From Dokdonella_A sp964582225 (lineage in GTDB: Bacteria; Pseudomonadota; Gammaproteobacteria; Xanthomonadales; Rhodanobacteraceae): DNA of 49,709 nucleotides. Below are positions 1 through 10,600 of the stretch, one piece after another. Numbering within the stretch: position 1 is the stretch's first letter; every line of letters begins with the position of its first letter. The stretch is taken from contig CAZORA010000015.1 of the NCBI GenBank assembly GCA_964582225.1, positions 1-49,709 on the forward strand. Reading direction: 5' to 3'. The notes under the pieces were generated by a model that was given only the letters and a program-made list of their open reading frames with translations, had not been told where the DNA came from and ran no database searches. The translations under genes and the position numbers were made by a program.

Positions 1-1395
<1,395 letters not shown>

Positions 1396-1420
1396 TCCAC
1401 GCCCTCCCGCGAGCTTGTCC

Positions 1421-1454
1421 ACGCAGCCCGGCCTCGTGCCGGGCTGCGTGTTTT
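1421..1454 (+). terminator. Rho-independent terminator of groEL
   Basis: A perfect 12-bp stem (acgcagcccggc paired with gccgggctgcgt) has a 5-base loop (ctcgt) and is followed by g-tttt. It starts 25 bases after the groEL stop and faces the convergent gene at 1583-2437, so it closes the groE transcription unit. Confidence 0.9.
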
Positions 1455-1582
1455 GGGGTGCTGACGTGCAGGTGGCGTAAGCGGCAGCCAGCAAAGCGAA
1501 AAGTGCGCAAGCGAGGCAGGCTGCAGGGATTTGCGACCATCGAGCGCGAGCACGCTTGTCGAGAGCCCTTGCCGCCTCTTCC

Positions 1583-2437
1583 CTATCCGTCCGGGGACCA
1601 GCGCCGTCGGAGCAACCACAGGAGGATCATCAAGACAGCGCTCGGGCCTGCAAAGATCAGCACTTCGAAGGGCCACAGATTGTGCGAACCTGGATCGCGA
1701 CTCAAGCCGAACAGCAGGCGCAGCAGCACGAAAGCCGGAGGCAGCAGGGCGACAATCGCGCCCAGCCGCCAGAGCCCGTCCCAGCGCCGCAGGGCGAAGA
1801 GCGGCCAGACAAAGCCGAGCAGTAGACTGAGCGGGACCAGCAGCAGGAAGCCCTGCACCAGCAGCATGTCGGTCAACGACCACGGCTCGTTTGCGGCTGC
1901 TTCCCGCGCTGCGCGGCTGGCGGCCTCGTCGACCGCGCGCAGGCGTCCCAGCCATTCCGGCTCGGCGCCCGCCGCAGCCGTTTCCCGGCCGGCCGTCAAG
2001 GCGAGCCGGTAGCTCGCAACCGTCGGCGTATCGTCCAGGCGCCCGGAACCTGCGCTGATGCGCACCTCGTCCACTTCGCCGCCGGGAGGAAACAGGAAGA
2101 ACCAGGCCAGCGCCTCACCATCGCCTGCCGGATAGACCCGCGAAGGATTCGTGCCCGCCCGGACGGGCTGGCCGCGGAACAGGGGTTGCGCCCAGTAGTG
2201 TTGGGCCCGGTCGCTGCGGTAGCGCAGGCGCAGATAGAAAGACTGATCGGTCTTGATCGCCGGCGCGGACCCAGGCGGGTAGGTGTCGAGAACCTCCACT
2301 ACCGTCTCGGCCGAGGCGAGCGCGCAGGCTGCAAGCAGGAGCAGGCTCAGAGCGAGGCCGGCGCGTCGTGCGCCTGAGTGAAGCCTTCGGGACCCGAGGA
2401 TCCGGGTGCTCGCAGTCGAAGCCGCGGTTTCGCGCAT
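1583..2437 (-). CDS. Unrecognised membrane-anchored envelope protein with a lipobox-like signal
   Basis: I do not recognise this 284-residue protein. After a basic N-terminus there is a hydrophobic stretch ending LLLLAAC (residues about 27-38), which fits a signal sequence with a lipobox (LAAC). A beta-rich, probably periplasmic domain of about 120 residues follows. The C-terminal third has three hydrophobic segments (around LLVQGFLLLVPLSLLLGFVW, the stretch after LWRLGA, and LIFAGPSAVLMILLWLL) and ends in RRRWSPDG. This suggests a periplasmic sensor-like or scaffold domain on a three-helix anchor. The start is ATG with a modest purine-rich sequence upstream. It is convergent with groEL and divergent from the gene at 2722. 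No enzyme motif is visible. Confidence 0.7.
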   Translation of the reverse strand: MRETAASTASTRILGSRRLHSGARRAGLALSLLLLAACALASAETVVEVLDTYPPGSAPAIKTDQSFYLRLRYRSDRAQHYWAQPLFRGQPVRAGTNPSRVYPAGDGEALAWFFLFPPGGEVDEVRISAGSGRLDDTPTVASYRLALTAGRETAAAGAEPEWLGRLRAVDEAASRAAREAAANEPWSLTDMLLVQGFLLLVPLSLLLGFVWPLFALRRWDGLWRLGAIVALLPPAFVLLRLLFGLSRDPGSHNLWPFEVLIFAGPSAVLMILLWLLRRRWSPDG

Positions 2438-2721
2438 GTCTCATTTTCCGCTGAAGGTCGCCTCGCGCTTGGCGTTTCTGATCCGCGCGTCGATGGTGTT
2501 CGAAGCGGTGTGGCTTTGATTCGTGGATCGCGTGACCGAGCTGCTGCCGAAGTTTGGCGAGTCTGTCACGCAGCCCGCACGATGTCACGATCGTCCGTAG
2601 GTGGCGCACGTTGTCCCGCTCCTTGCGCGCGCCGGCAGGGTCCCGCAGACTGGGCAGCAAGGAACCCTGAATCTTCGATCACCCGGTCGTCGGCCGCGCC
2701 AGTTCGGAAGGAGAAGCAAGC
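2438..2721. other. Intergenic region between two divergent envelope genes
   Basis: This 284-bp region must hold the promoters of the genes at 2437(-) and 2722(+). I see no convincing -35/-10 pair. The only clear signal is the AAGGAG ribosome binding site at 2708-2713 serving the GTG at 2722. Open frames crossing it are interpreted as chance frames in GC-rich DNA. Confidence 0.5.
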
Positions 2722-3447
2722 GTGAAGCGTTTTCCCAACGCCCTCCTCGGCATTTATGCCGCAATTCTGACCGCAGCCTTCGCTACGCTGCTGCTCAGCG
2801 GCGCGAAGACCGTCCCAGGAGATGCCGAGTTCGACACCCTGACCGTGCGTCGCATCAACGTCGTCGAACCCGACGGCACGTTGCGTCTGGTCATTTCCGA
2901 TCACGCGAATTTTCCCGGCCTGATCCTGCACGGCAAGGAGTACCCGCACTCGCGCCCGGAGGCGGGGATGATCTTCTACAACGACGAGGGCAGCGAACAG
3001 GGCGGGCTCGTTTACCGCGGCAGCAAGAGTGAGACGGGGTATTCGAGTGCGCTCAGCCTCACCTTCGATCGCTACGAACAGGACCAGCAGCTGCAGCTGA
3101 TCGGCGTCGACGAGAATGACAGGACCTTCGCCGGTCTGCAGATCAACGACCGGCCGCAGCGGCCGATCCTGCAGGACATCGCAGAGCGCGCCAGTCTCGA
3201 AGCCATGCCGGAAGCGCAGCGCAAGGAGCTGATGGAAAAGCGCCTCAAGGAGAACTACTACGGCGCCTCGCGCCTGTATGCCGGCAAGACCGAATCCGGC
3301 AGCTCCGTCGTCACCCTGCGCGACGCGAACGGCAAACCGCGACTCCGCATGCAGGTGACGCCGGACGGCAAGGCCTCGATCGAGTTTCTGGATGCCGACG
3401 GCAAGGTGCAGCGCAGCCTGAGCGCTGCCACGGCTGCTGCGCGCTGA
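2722..3447 (+). CDS. Conserved hypothetical exported or membrane-anchored protein
   Basis: A 241-residue protein with one N-terminal hydrophobic helix (about residues 8-28, LLGIYAAILTAAFATLLLSG), which is either an uncleaved anchor or a signal peptide. The remainder is polar and probably extracytoplasmic. Two similar beta-hairpin-like segments stand out: INVVEPDGTLRLVISD near the N-terminus, and VVTLRDANGKPRLRMQV followed by FLDADGKVQRSL at the C-terminus. The middle contains FPGLILHGKEYPHSRPEAGM and a helical stretch (ASLEAMPEAQRKELMEKRL). I recall similar hypothetical proteins in several bacterial phyla but know no function. The GTG start is supported by AAGGAG nine bases upstream. Confidence 0.75.
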   Translation: MKRFPNALLGIYAAILTAAFATLLLSGAKTVPGDAEFDTLTVRRINVVEPDGTLRLVISDHANFPGLILHGKEYPHSRPEAGMIFYNDEGSEQGGLVYRGSKSETGYSSALSLTFDRYEQDQQLQLIGVDENDRTFAGLQINDRPQRPILQDIAERASLEAMPEAQRKELMEKRLKENYYGASRLYAGKTESGSSVVTLRDANGKPRLRMQVTPDGKASIEFLDADGKVQRSLSAATAAAR

Positions 3448-3557
3448 TCGGCAAGGTGGGTGGGAATGAGGTGAGGCGAGAACGGGTCCATTTCACTTTT
3501 CGCTGTCGGGATGGCAAGACGCAAACCTGAACCTGTGTTGGGTCATGGGGGCGGTCG

Positions 3558-4256
3558 GTGGTTGAAGAAAACGATAGCCCGCGTCACTTTCGCGTTCCAT
3601 TTGCTGATCGCGCGCTTCTGCTGAGCAGTCTGGCACTGGTGGCGATCCTCGCGGCTGTGCTTTTCACGTTCGCATGGGTTGTGGATGAAGTCGCCAGTGC
3701 CGTCGTGCTCGGCATCGCTGGCTTCGTGCCGCTGACGTTTTCCTTGTTGATCGGTGAGGAAGCCCTGGCTGCGCTCTACCTGTGGATCGATGTGGACGCG
3801 CAGAGCGTCAGGCTGCGCTTGCCGCGCCGACGTGGGCATGTTCGCCGGACGCGGATCGACGAGACGGTTCCGCTGGCCGCTATCGCCGCCGTAGAAACGC
3901 GTACGGAAGCCTTCGTTCAACTGGGCCATGCAGCGATCCAGCAGAGCTGGCGGATCCGGCTCGCTGGCGGACGCACGATCGACCTCGGATCGGACCGGCA
4001 GATGAGGCGCGAGCTCTTCGGGGTCGCCGCAACGGAGATCGCTAGGCGTACGCGGCTTGGTGTCGAGGACTTCGGCGCGGTCGAAGGACAGGCCGGGATT
4101 CTCGCGGCATGCCGAACCCGGTTGCCCGTTTGGTCGCATGCCGCAGGGAGCGAGCGTGCACTCGACGATCGCATGGCCGAGACCAGGCGTACCTGGCGAA
4201 TCACCAACTGGCTCCTGGTGCTGGCCGAGATGCTGCGACTGCTCGGACGCCGCTGA
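3558..4256 (+). CDS. Unrecognised membrane protein with a cytoplasmic PH-like region
   Basis: A 232-residue protein of unknown function. The N-terminal part has two closely spaced hydrophobic helices (ALLLSSLALVAILAAVLFTFAW and ASAVVLGIAGFVPLTFSLLIG, residues about 17-70). A soluble region follows with alternating beta-like segments (VRLRLPRRRGHVRR, VPLAAIAAVETRTEAF, WRIRLAGGRTIDLG), reminiscent of bacterial PH-like domains attached to membrane anchors. The C-terminus carries a last amphipathic stretch (WRITNWLLVLAEMLRLLGRR). The GTG start at 3558 is the first usable start in this frame, and no strong Shine-Dalgarno sequence is seen. The PH-like assignment is inferred from the pattern only. 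Confidence 0.55.
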   Translation: MVEENDSPRHFRVPFADRALLLSSLALVAILAAVLFTFAWVVDEVASAVVLGIAGFVPLTFSLLIGEEALAALYLWIDVDAQSVRLRLPRRRGHVRRTRIDETVPLAAIAAVETRTEAFVQLGHAAIQQSWRIRLAGGRTIDLGSDRQMRRELFGVAATEIARRTRLGVEDFGAVEGQAGILAACRTRLPVWSHAAGSERALDDRMAETRRTWRITNWLLVLAEMLRLLGRR

Positions 4257-4678
4257 GAGCAGATCGGTCGAACCAGGGAAAGTCCGGACGAGAGCCATCG
4301 TGTCGCGGAGAGGTGACGAACCACAGGGACCTGTTCAGGGTTTTCCTCGACGACCTCAGCTTCGCCTTCTGCTGCCGCGGTGGCAAGCCCAAGCCTGGGC
4401 CTTTTGTCGACCCCTTGTCGGATAGCCGCCACGCTCCAGGGACGAGGCGTGGAGCGGGTTCGACCGATGAGCAGACTGGGCTTGCTATTGGCGAGCGTCT
4501 TTGTCCCGTTCAGGGCGGCGGATCTGATGGGTGGGCCCCACGGAGCGCTACCTGTGCGGGCCAGCTGCGCGAGGCGCGGGCCCGCTGCGAAATCAGGTAG
4601 CCTGAGCTTTCCCGACGGACCGACCTTGAGCCCCGCCAGACGCGCCGATGGGCGTCGCCCGGCCTTGACCCACTGAAC
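4257..4678. other. 422-bp non-coding region upstream of the ABC exporter operon
   Basis: No gene is supported here. A 98-codon plus-strand frame (4380-4676) has no recognisable domain and no ribosome binding site. The region must contain the exporter promoter, but no clear sigma-70 boxes are visible. A short segment at 4275-4289 resembles the start of RNase P RNA but lacks the rest of that RNA. Confidence 0.5.
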
Positions 4679-5851
4679 ATGCACACCTTGCCGATCCGCG
4701 CTCGGCTCGCGACGTTACGCCTCCCCGGCACCACGCTGCTGGCCTGGCGCAACCTGAGCCACGACCGCACCCGCTTCGTCGCCACCCTGGTCGGCATCGC
4801 TTTCTCGGTGGTGCTGATGGGCGCTCAGCTCGCGCTCCTGATCGGCTTCGCGCAGACTGCCAGCACTCTGGTCAGCCACGCCGACGCCGATCTCTGGGTG
4901 CTGCCGCTGGGCACCAGCAACGTCGACATCGTTGGCCGCATTCCCTCGCGCCGGCGGCAGGAGGCGCGTTCGGTGCCGGGGGTGGCGGCGGTCGACGAAT
5001 ACATGGTGCAGTTTGCGTTCTGGCGCAAACCCGACGGTGGCAGCGAGTCGGTGGTGGTGATTGGCTTCGACCCGGCCCGCGGGCGCGGCGCGCCCTGGTC
5101 GCTCGTCGAAGGCTCGCTGGCCGATCTGCAGGTCGCCGATGCGGTCATCATCGATCGCCTCTACCGCGACAAGCTCGGCGTGCGCGAGCTCGGTCAGGTA
5201 GTCGAGATCAACAATATGCGGGCGCGAGTGGTCGGCTATACCGACGGCATCCGCACCTTCACGCAGAGCCCCTACGTGTTCACCACCCACGAGCGCGCGC
5301 AGCACTTCACCCGCTTCATGCCGCAGGAGACGACCTATCTGCTGGTCAAGCTGGCGGCCGGGGCCGACGGCGACGAGGTGCGCCGCGCGCTGACCGCGCG
5401 GCTGCCCTACGTCGAAGTGCTGCCTTCGGCGAGCTTCGCGCGCCGCACCCAGGCTTACTGGCTGATCACCACGGGCGCCGGCGCCGCCCTGCTGCTGGCG
5501 GCGGCGCTGGGCCTGGTGGTTGGTATCGTGATCGTCGGCCAGACGCTCTACGCCAGCACCCTTGATCGCCTCGCCGAGTATGCGACCCTGCGCGCGATCG
5601 GTGCCGACCGCCGCTATCTGAATCTGGTGATCGTCAAGCAGGCGGTGCTGAGCGCCGTCATCGGCTTTGCCCTCGGGCTCGCGGGGACCGGCCTGATCGT
5701 CGTCTACAGCCGCACCGGCAACGTGGCCATGGCGCTGCCGCCCTGGAGTCTCGCGCTGCTCGCCGTGCTGACGCTTGCCATGTGTCTGATCGGCGCGCTG
5801 GCCTCGATCCGGCGCATCATCCGCATCGACCCCAGCGCGGTGTTCCAGTGA
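4679..5851 (+). CDS. ABC transporter permease, FtsX/MacB family (DevC-like)
   Basis: Membrane subunit of a tripartite-type exporter. The 390 residues have the typical plan: one N-terminal transmembrane helix after TLLAWRNLSHDRTRF (about residues 35-60), a large periplasmic domain (about 62-260), and three C-terminal helices (about 262-290, 318-345, 352-378), ending in IRRIIRIDPSAVFQ. The length and the N-terminal sequence closely resemble DevC-type permeases, which partner an ATPase and a HlyD-like adaptor. The stop overlaps the GTG start of the ATPase (GTGA), indicating translational coupling. The transported substrate cannot be read from sequence. Related systems export glycolipids, lipoproteins or drugs. 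Confidence 0.88.
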   Translation: MHTLPIRARLATLRLPGTTLLAWRNLSHDRTRFVATLVGIAFSVVLMGAQLALLIGFAQTASTLVSHADADLWVLPLGTSNVDIVGRIPSRRRQEARSVPGVAAVDEYMVQFAFWRKPDGGSESVVVIGFDPARGRGAPWSLVEGSLADLQVADAVIIDRLYRDKLGVRELGQVVEINNMRARVVGYTDGIRTFTQSPYVFTTHERAQHFTRFMPQETTYLLVKLAAGADGDEVRRALTARLPYVEVLPSASFARRTQAYWLITTGAGAALLLAAALGLVVGIVIVGQTLYASTLDRLAEYATLRAIGADRRYLNLVIVKQAVLSAVIGFALGLAGTGLIVVYSRTGNVAMALPPWSLALLAVLTLAMCLIGALASIRRIIRIDPSAVFQ

Positions 5852-6540
5852 GTGGCGATGCCTTGCTGCGCCTGGAAGGGGTGCGCCTCACCTACGGCGA
5901 GGGCGCGACCGCGGTAGAGGCCCTGCGCGGGGTCGATCTCGCGCTGGCGCCGCGGGAGGTGACCCTGCTGCTCGGTCCCTCGGGATCAGGCAAGACCACC
6001 CTGCTACAGGTGATGGGCTGCATGCTGCGGCCGAGTGCGGGGCGGGTGATCCTGCACGGCCGCTCGCTGGACGGGGTTTCGCTGGAGCAGCTGACCCGCC
6101 TGCGGCTGGCGCATTTCGGCTTCGTGTTCCAGCATTACAACCTGTTTCCGACGCTCAAGGCTTGGGAGAATGTCGCCATCGCGCTGGATCTCAAGGGTAC
6201 GCCGCGCGCGCGGATGGCCGCACTCGCGCGCGGGCTGCTCGACGAGCTTGGGATCGGCGCCCTCGCCGAGCGCTTTCCGGCCGAGCTCTCGGGCGGCCAG
6301 AAGCAGCGGGTGGCGATCGCCCGCGCGCTGGCCGGTGGGCCGCAGATCCTGCTCGCCGATGAGCCGACCGCGGCGCTCGACGGCCAGACCGGGCGCGAGG
6401 TGGTGGCGGTGATGCAGAAGCTTGCTCACGAGGAGGGCTGCGCGCTGGTGATCGTGAGCCACGATCCCCGCGTGGAGGAGTTCGCCGACCGCGTACTGCA
6501 TCTCGAAGACGGGCGCTTGCTCCAGGGGGCAGCCGCATGA
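5848..6540 (+). CDS. ABC transporter ATP-binding protein (MacB/LolD/DevA type)
   Basis: Cytoplasmic ATPase that powers the neighbouring permease. From the GTG at 5848 it encodes 230 residues. Visible motifs are Walker A GPSGSGKT (43-50), a Q-loop glutamine in FQHYNLFP (about 95), signature LSGGQKQR (147-154), Walker B ILLADEP (167-173) and the H-loop in VSHD (about 205). All catalytic residues are present. The open frame extends further 5', but the GTG overlapping the permease stop gives the normal LolD-like length and a start just before the first beta strand. Its stop overlaps the ATG of the adaptor gene (ATGA), so the three genes are coupled. Confidence 0.93.
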   Translation: MSGDALLRLEGVRLTYGEGATAVEALRGVDLALAPREVTLLLGPSGSGKTTLLQVMGCMLRPSAGRVILHGRSLDGVSLEQLTRLRLAHFGFVFQHYNLFPTLKAWENVAIALDLKGTPRARMAALARGLLDELGIGALAERFPAELSGGQKQRVAIARALAGGPQILLADEPTAALDGQTGREVVAVMQKLAHEEGCALVIVSHDPRVEEFADRVLHLEDGRLLQGAAA

Positions 6541-7559
6541 GCCTTCGATTCTTCCTGCCGACATTGGCGGCGATCGTCCTCGCTGCCTGCTCGGCCACGC
6601 CACAGCCGGCCGCACCGGTGCCGCTTTCGGGCCACGTCGACGCCGATGGACTGGTCGAGCCGCTGGGTGAGGAGCGGCTGATCGTGCCGCAGGTCACCGG
6701 CCGGGTCGAACGCGTGCTGGTCGAGGAGGGCGATCACGTCGAGGCCGGCCAGGTGCTGGCTGAGATCGACAGCGCGGAGCAACGCGCCGCGCTGCTCGAT
6801 GCCGAAGCGCAGGTCGCGCTGCGCGCGGCGCAGCTCGAGGCCCTGCGCAACGGCCCGCGCCCCGAGGAAATCGGCGCGGCGCGCGCCGTTCGCGATGAAG
6901 CGGCCGCACGCGCACAGCAGGCCGCCCGCGAAGCTGAACGACGCGACAGCATGGCCGCGCGCGGCCTGATTTCGGTCGAGGAGCGGGACGCCGCCCGCAC
7001 CGCCGCCGCTACTGCCGCGGCGGTCCGCCGCCGCGCTCAAGCCGAGCTCGACCTGCTCCTGGCCGGCACCCGGCGTGAGGATCTCGAGGCCGCCGTCGCT
7101 GCGCTCGACGCCGCCCGCGCGCAGCGCGAGCGCGCCGCCGCGACGCTGGAAAAGACCCGCATCCGCTCGCCGATCGCCGGCGTGGTGCTGAAGCGTGGCC
7201 TCAATGCCGGCGAGACGGTGACCCCGTTCGCGCCCGAGCCGGTCGCCACCATCGGCAATCTCGAGCGGCTGATGGTGCGCGCCGACGTCGACGAGCTCGA
7301 CGTGAGTCGGGTGCAGGTGGGCGCGTCGGCGGCGGTCAGTGCCGACGCTTTCCCGAGACAGTCGTTTTCCGGCGAGGTGGTACAGGTCGCGCGGCGCATG
7401 GGCGAGCGTAGCGCGCGCTCCGACGATCCGACTCGCCGCCGCGACGCGCGCACCATGGAGGCGCTGATTGCGCTCGCCCCCGGCGCGGCGCTGCCGGTCG
7501 GGCTGCGGGTCGACGTGCGCATCGAGGCGTCGCCTCCGCCAAACGGGCGCGCGCCTTGA
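6537..7559 (+). CDS. HlyD-family periplasmic adaptor, probable lipoprotein
   Basis: Membrane-fusion subunit linking the inner-membrane permease to an outer-membrane channel. The 340 residues start with a signal ending in VLAACSA, a good lipobox (LAAC), so the mature protein is probably lipid-anchored. Next come a first half-lipoyl segment (VPQVTGRVERVLVEEGDHVEAGQ), a long Ala/Arg/Glu-rich coiled-coil hairpin (about 80-205), the second lipoyl half (IRSPIAGVVLKRGLNAGETV) and a beta-barrel domain. This is the usual HlyD/MacA order. No TolC-type gene is adjacent, so the outer-membrane partner must be elsewhere. It ends 45 bases before the convergent protease gene. Confidence 0.9.
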   Translation: MSLRFFLPTLAAIVLAACSATPQPAAPVPLSGHVDADGLVEPLGEERLIVPQVTGRVERVLVEEGDHVEAGQVLAEIDSAEQRAALLDAEAQVALRAAQLEALRNGPRPEEIGAARAVRDEAAARAQQAAREAERRDSMAARGLISVEERDAARTAAATAAAVRRRAQAELDLLLAGTRREDLEAAVAALDAARAQRERAAATLEKTRIRSPIAGVVLKRGLNAGETVTPFAPEPVATIGNLERLMVRADVDELDVSRVQVGASAAVSADAFPRQSFSGEVVQVARRMGERSARSDDPTRRRDARTMEALIALAPGAALPVGLRVDVRIEASPPPNGRAP

Positions 7560-7564
7560 TCCGA

Positions 7565-7596
7565 TCGACCGGGCGGGATCTCTCACGCCCGGTCGA
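7565..7596. terminator. Hairpin between convergent genes, probable bidirectional terminator
   Basis: A perfect 11-bp stem (tcgaccgggcg with cgcccggtcga) has a 10-base loop and lies between the stops of the HlyD gene and the Tricorn-like protease gene. No T-tract follows on either strand, so intrinsic termination is plausible but not certain. Confidence 0.5.
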
Positions 7597-7604
7597 CCGT
7601 GTCC

Positions 7605-10600
7605 TCAGCTGCCGTCGTGAGCCGGCTGGCCGCGCGGCGGAATCGGCTGCGCCTTGAGCGGCGCTACCGGCGCTTTCCGCAGGCGCTCTTCGAGGTAGCG
7701 GATTGCGGTTTCCAGTTGCGCGTCGCCGCCGCGGGCGGTCGCCCAGGGCTTGTTCTCGATCATGATGTCTGGCGCCACCCCGCGGCCTTCGATCAGCCAG
7801 CGGCCGCTGGCGTCGAACTGCGCGGTTTCGGCGACGCGGGCCACGCCACCGTCGCTCAGGCGGTTGCGGTCGGACAGCCAGATGCCGGCGCCGGCGGTGC
7901 GCGCACCGATCACCGGACCGAGCTCGAGCGCCTTGAAGCCGGCCGTGAAGGTTTCGCCGTCGGAATAGGTGAATTCGTCCGCCAGCACCGCCAGATGGCC
8001 GCGAAAGGCCTGCTGCATGTTGCCGTAGGCGGCGCCGTGTGGCGCTTGCCAGAACGCCCAGACGCGGCGCAGGAGGTTGCCGAGGATCCAGCTGTCGATG
8101 TTGCCGCCGCGGTTGCGGCGCACGTCGATGATCAGCGCGTCGCGGTCGTACTGGGTGTAGAACTCGCGCACGAAGTCGGCCATGTTGAAGGACACCATGG
8201 CGTAGAGGTGCAGGTAGCCGATGCGGCCGCCGGCGGCGGCCTCGACCTTGGCCGCGTTGCCACGCACCCAGTCGCCGTAGCGCAGCATGGCATCGCGCTC
8301 GAGCGGCACCGGCTGCACGATCGCGCGCCGGCTCTTGCCCGCGCCGGCGAGATCGAGCAGCACCTGCTCGCCGGCGCGGGCGCGCAGCGCCAGCGCGACC
8401 TCGGCCGGGGTCCGCACCGGGCGGCCGTTGATCGCGGTGATGAGCTCGCCCTCGCGGGCGTCGACGCCGGGCTGCTCGAGCGGCGCGCGCTCGCCGGGCA
8501 GCTCGGGATCGGTGCGGTAGATGTGCTTGATGCGCACGCCGCCCTCGGCCGCCGCGAGGCTGGCGCCGAGCGTGGCCGGCGCCGGCGCGGCCGGGTCGGA
8601 GCGATACTCGCCGCCGCGCACCTGCGAGTGCAGGATGCCGAGTTCGGCGCTCATCTGGCCGAGCAGGTCGTCGAGCTCGAGGCGATCGTTGACGCGCTCC
8701 AGCAGGGGCCGCAGGCGCGCGCGCACCGCGTTCCAGTCGACTCCGCGCATGCCCGGGTCGAAGGAAAACTCGCGGTGCATGTTCCAGGCGTCGTCGAACA
8801 TCTGCCGCCATTCGAGCGCCGGGTCGATGCGCAGCTTCCAGTCGCCGAGCGCCACGCGGTGCTCGCCGAGATCGCCCGGCGCCTTGGCGCCGGCGTCGAG
8901 CAGCAGGATCTCGCCGCCGCCGCCGTTGCCGCCGACACGGACCGCCATCAGGCGCTTGCCGCCGGCCGCGAGCTGATAGTCGGTGACGTTGGCGAGGAAG
9001 GTCTCGGCCTTGCGGCTGTCCGGCTCGATCGCCAGCGTGCGCAGGCTGCCCTTGCGCCAGGCGCCGGCTTCGCGTTCGATGAAGTAGAGCCGCTCCGCTT
9101 GCACGCTCAGGTCGGCGTAGTTGCCGCCCTCGAGACCGACTTCGAAGAGGCGCTCGCCGAGGCCCTTGAACTCGACGCGCGGCAGGCTCTTGGACTTCTT
9201 GCCGACGTCTTTCTTGTCGCGGTTCGGCTGCTCGTCGCTGCCCGTCTCGCCGTCGAGCTCGTTGCGGGCGGCGAAGGGAAAGCGCAGGCCGGGCTGCAGC
9301 GCGAGCGCGTAGATCTTCGCGCGCTTGTCGAACATCGCGCCGGTGTTGCGATCGCCCCAGGGCGAGCCCGGCGTCGCCACGAAGCGGCGGTTGGAAAGAA
9401 AATAAAGCCACTTGCCGTCGGGCGAAAAGCTCGGGCTGAAGGACTCGTAGCGGTCGCTGGTCAGCGCCTCGCCGTGCAGACTCGCCAGCTCGGCCAGAAG
9501 GATCTGCGGGCGCAGCCGCGACGAGGCCGGCCGCGACCAGGCCAGGTAGCGGCTGTCGGCCGACCAGGCCACGTCCTCGTAGGAGTCGTCCTCGCCGAGC
9601 GGCGACTCGTCGAGCAGGCGGTTGGCGCCGCTGGACAGATCGAGCACCCACAGTCGCGCGCGCTTGTCGGCGTGGGCGAGCTGGCGGCCGTCGGGTGAAA
9701 GCCAGAGCCGCCAGCGGTAGCTCTGCTCGTCGGCCAACAGTCGCTTTCCCTGCGGCGAGCCGTCCGCCGGATAGCGCCAGATTTCGCTGCGCCCGTCCTG
9801 GTCCACGATGGCGTAGATCCACTTGCCGTCGGGCGAGGGCAGCGCGCCGCGCACGCGAGCATCGCGCGGCGCGCCGATGTCGATACGCCGCAGCGCGCCG
9901 GTGCCGGCCAGTACCGCCTGGCCGCGGGCGCTGAGCGCGACGCGCTGGCCCTCGGCGTCCACGCTGGCGCTGCCGAGCCACTCGAGCGGCTGGTCGAGGA
10001 AGCGCTCGCGCCGCTGCAGGAAGTCGGAGTCGAGGCGGATGTCGAGGCTGCGGTCGCTCTGCGCCGCAATGTCGTAGAGGTGCAGGTCGGCGCCGAGTTG
10101 GTAGATGATGCGCCCGCCGTCCTGGCGCGCGCCGCGCACGTCGAAATCGGTGTAGGCGGTGAGCGCGCTGCGGCTGCCGCCGTCGCCGTCCATCGTCCAC
10201 AGGTTGGCGCGCCCGCCGGCGTCGCTCACCGCGTAGAGGCGTCCCTGCCACCACATCGGCTGGCTGATGCTGGCGTCGAGCTCGGGCGCCAGGCGCTCGG
10301 CTTCGGCCCCGCCGGCGGTCGACCAACGCCACAGCTGGGCGATCGCGCCGCCGCGATAGCCGACCGCGTGGTCACCGGAGACCTCGAGGCCGAAGCGCGT
10401 GAACCAGGCGGTCGCGCCATCGTCGGAGTAGCAGATTTCGCGAGCGTCGGCCAGCGGCAGCTCGCGGCTTGCGCCGCTGTCGGGATCGACCGCGCGCAGC
10501 ACCCGGCTGAAGGCCGGCCCGGCAACCGCCTCGCTGGCGTAGACCACCTCGCCTCCGGGGCTGAAGCCCGCGAGCCAGACGCGCCCTCCATCGAAGCTGA

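Noticed and set aside
4275..4289. Sequence agggaaagtccggac resembling the 5' core of bacterial RNase P RNA
   Set aside because: The following 380 bases lack the other conserved RNase P elements (for example the acagaa-type 3' core and the gguaagagcgcacc region), so the match is short and isolated.
4440..4475. gggttcgacc resembling a tRNA T-arm
   Set aside because: No matching acceptor stem, anticodon arm or D-arm could be folded around it.
7599..9698. Long open frame of about 700 codons antisense to Tricorn-like copy 1
   Set aside because: It mirrors the GC-biased third positions of the real gene, has no domain or ribosome binding site, and lies wholly antisense to a clear homologue.
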